Positions 62,517-64,000 of a stretch of 64,000 bases of DNA are shown piece after piece. The translations under genes were made by a program, and so were the position numbers. This stretch comes from Indioceanicola profundi (GTDB lineage Bacteria > Pseudomonadota > Alphaproteobacteria > Azospirillales > Azospirillaceae): positions 837,501 through 901,500 of the forward strand of contig NZ_CP030127.1 in the NCBI RefSeq assembly GCF_003568845.1, read 5' to 3'. Under the pieces are notes generated by a model. The model did not search any database and was not told the DNA's origin. It saw nothing but the letters and a program-made list of their open reading frames with translations. The first letter of the stretch is position 1; the number at the start of each line of letters is the position of its first letter.

Positions 62517-64000
62517 TCAGACCAGCGCGCCGTCAGGCGCTTTCTCCTCGGCGGCGACAAGGCGGGATGCGGGGAACACCAGCGCCGCCGTGGTTCCCAA
62601 GCCGGGCATGCTCTCGATCAGCAGCTCGCCGCCATGCAGGTTGATCAGGCTGCGCGTCAGCGGCAGGCCCAGGCCCGTGCCCTGGTGCCGACGGGCAAGG
62701 CTTCCGTCGACCTGCCGGAACGGCTCCAGCGCCACCGGCACGTCCTCCGGCCTCATGCCGCATCCCGTATCGACGACCTCGATCCGCAGATGCTCCCCGA
62801 CCGATGCGCGCACAGTGACCTGCCCCCCGGCCGGCGTGAACCGCACCGCGTTCGACAGCAGGTTCAGCAACATCTGCCGTAGGCGCTGAGCATCCGCGAT
62901 GAGCCGGGGCGGATTGGCCGGCAGGTCGATCCGAAGGTCCACGCCAAGGGTGTCCGCATCCGCCTGGACCATGCGGACCGCCTCGCTCACGGCGACAGCG
63001 ATCTCGAGCGGCTCCGGCTGAAGTTCGAGCCGGTTGGCCGCCACCTTCGAGAAATCCAGAACATCCGAAACAAGCCCGAGCAGATGATACCCGCTGGCAT
63101 GGATGTCGGCGGCATAGCCCCGGTACCGCTCGGGAAGCGGTCCCCATACGCCGTCGCGCATCAGTTCGGAAAATCCGATGATCGCGTTCAGCGGCGTGCG
63201 CAGCTCGTGGCTCATCGTCGCGAGAAACAGGGACTTGGCTTCGCTTGCCGCCTCGGCGGAGCGCAACGCCTCCTGCAAGGCCGATTGCGTCTGCTGCCAT
63301 GCGCGCAGGACCCGCGCCGCCAGCACAAACACCAGCACCACCACGCCGAGGATGCCGGTGACCAGGAACTCCATCAGTTCGGTACCCGGGGTCGACGGCG
63401 CCCAGCTTAGATGTCCCGCAACTCGGCCGTCGATAGCTTCGAGCGGCAAATGCACGTCCGCATCGCTGTTCGCGTCCGCCCAGTGCAGATTGGTGATCAT
63501 GAACTGGTCGGCGATCTTGTCGAGAACCCGGCCGTCGATCTCCTTCACGACCAGCAGCACCCCCCGCCCGGGCGGCTGCATCTTCACCTCCCAATGCGTG
63601 AAGGGGCTGGCGATAATGAAGTTCGGCTTTCCACCCACCACGATGATGCCGCTCACCGGGACAACGTCGGTCAGCGAGGACTTCCGTGCTTCCGCTGCCA
63701 ATGCTGCCGCCTCCGGGCCAAGATAGCCCAGCGCATCCTCGCCCACATGGTCCGGTCCGACCGAGGCGAGGATCGTCCGGTTGACCTCATCAAGAATGAA
63801 AACGCCGGTGAGGTGGTAGCTTTCGGCCAGCGCCTCGCCAAAGTTCGACCAAGCCCAGTCTATGTCCTTCTGGACGAAGACCCGGTCGACCGCATCCCCC
63901 CACCAGCTGTAGCTTACGGCGACGTCGGCCAAAGTCCTGAGCTCCGCGCCCACGGCGGAACGGACGAGGTGAGCCTCGTTCCGGAGCGATATCCGGTTCT
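62517..64000 (-). CDS. CHASE4-type sensor histidine kinase, 5' end beyond the window
   Basis: About 494 residues are visible; the frame stays open to the right edge, so the N-terminus and first membrane helix are missing. The sensor segment has the CHASE4 pattern RSAVGAELRTLADVAVSYSW and WWGDAVDRV, then TGVFILDEVNRTI. A membrane helix (FLVTGILGVVVLVFVLAARV) leads to HisKA (ATMSHELRTPLNAIIGFSEL) and an ATPase domain (LLNLLSNAVRFTPAGG, VVDTGCGMRPEDVP, GTGLGLPLTRSLI). No receiver domain is attached and no response regulator is adjacent. It resembles alphaproteobacterial PleC/DivJ-like kinases in its H-box. Confidence 0.88.
   Translation of the reverse strand, partial: NRISLRNEAHLVRSAVGAELRTLADVAVSYSWWGDAVDRVFVQKDIDWAWSNFGEALAESYHLTGVFILDEVNRTILASVGPDHVGEDALGYLGPEAAALAAEARKSSLTDVVPVSGIIVVGGKPNFIIASPFTHWEVKMQPPGRGVLLVVKEIDGRVLDKIADQFMITNLHWADANSDADVHLPLEAIDGRVAGHLSWAPSTPGTELMEFLVTGILGVVVLVFVLAARVLRAWQQTQSALQEALRSAEAASEAKSLFLATMSHELRTPLNAIIGFSELMRDGVWGPLPERYRGYAADIHASGYHLLGLVSDVLDFSKVAANRLELQPEPLEIAVAVSEAVRMVQADADTLGVDLRIDLPANPPRLIADAQRLRQMLLNLLSNAVRFTPAGGQVTVRASVGEHLRIEVVDTGCGMRPEDVPVALEPFRQVDGSLARRHQGTGLGLPLTRSLINLHGGELLIESMPGLGTTAALVFPASRLVAAEEKAPDGALV

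Overview
The window is GC-rich chromosomal DNA from a free-living, aerobic Gram-negative bacterium, most likely an alphaproteobacterium of the Rhodospirillales/Azospirillaceae type. This is inferred from the gene families, from an Irr-type iron control element in front of a catalase gene, from aerobic-style cobalamin genes and from dense two-component/c-di-GMP signalling. No rRNA, tRNA or CRISPR was found. One complete insertion sequence is present.

Layout. (1) 251-11469, envelope glycoconjugate region: a thioredoxin-like protein, two GT-C/GT87-type membrane glycosyltransferase candidates and a DUF4185 exported protein on the + strand face a tightly overlapping minus-strand operon (HAD-UbiA fusion, flippase-like membrane protein, DprE1-like oxidase, DprE2-like reductase). 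That operon looks like a polyprenyl-phosphoryl-D-arabinofuranose donor pathway of the mycobacterial type. A single-domain response regulator and a UDP-glucuronate decarboxylase follow. (2) 11790-21375, vitamin B12: a cobalamin riboswitch precedes btuB-btuF-btuC-btuD-cobU-cobO-cobQ; cbiB and cobC are divergent from each other, and their candidate start codons share a CATG. (3) 21400-32889, mixed housekeeping and signalling: PDZ-alpha/beta hydrolase, acyl-CoA synthetase, MHYT-HD-GYP phosphodiesterase, DUF1206 protein, aldo/keto reductase, large hybrid histidine kinase, divergent ECF-type sigma factor. (4) 33054-46426: a di-heme peroxidase-like protein with a very acidic segment, then a type II secretion locus in three transcription units (gspK and gspD minus; prepilin peptidase, gspE, gspF plus; gspG-H-I-J-L-M and a GspC/N-like gene minus). 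gspD is split by a one-base frameshift in a C6 run. (5) 47028-48809: an anti-sigma-like small membrane protein and a complete 905-bp IS5-family element with 3-bp target duplication.

(6) 49255-56644 is the most unusual part: two adjacent multicopper-oxidase-like genes, a Sco-type copper chaperone, a TatA paralogue, a His-rich DUF2946-like protein, a TonB-dependent receptor and a PepSY membrane protein, all on one strand. The two oxidase genes carry complementary halves of the usual copper-ligand motifs. Only the first has a (twin-arginine) signal peptide. A two-subunit copper enzyme exported folded through Tat, with its own chaperone and metal uptake system, is the most economical reading, but it is inference.

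(7) 56775-64000: a 1058-residue modular carbohydrate-active protein (DUF1593, three related beta-sandwich repeats, CE6-like esterase) without an obvious signal peptide, a heme catalase with an Irr-box-like palindrome upstream, a small unknown protein, and a CHASE4-type sensor histidine kinase running off the right edge.
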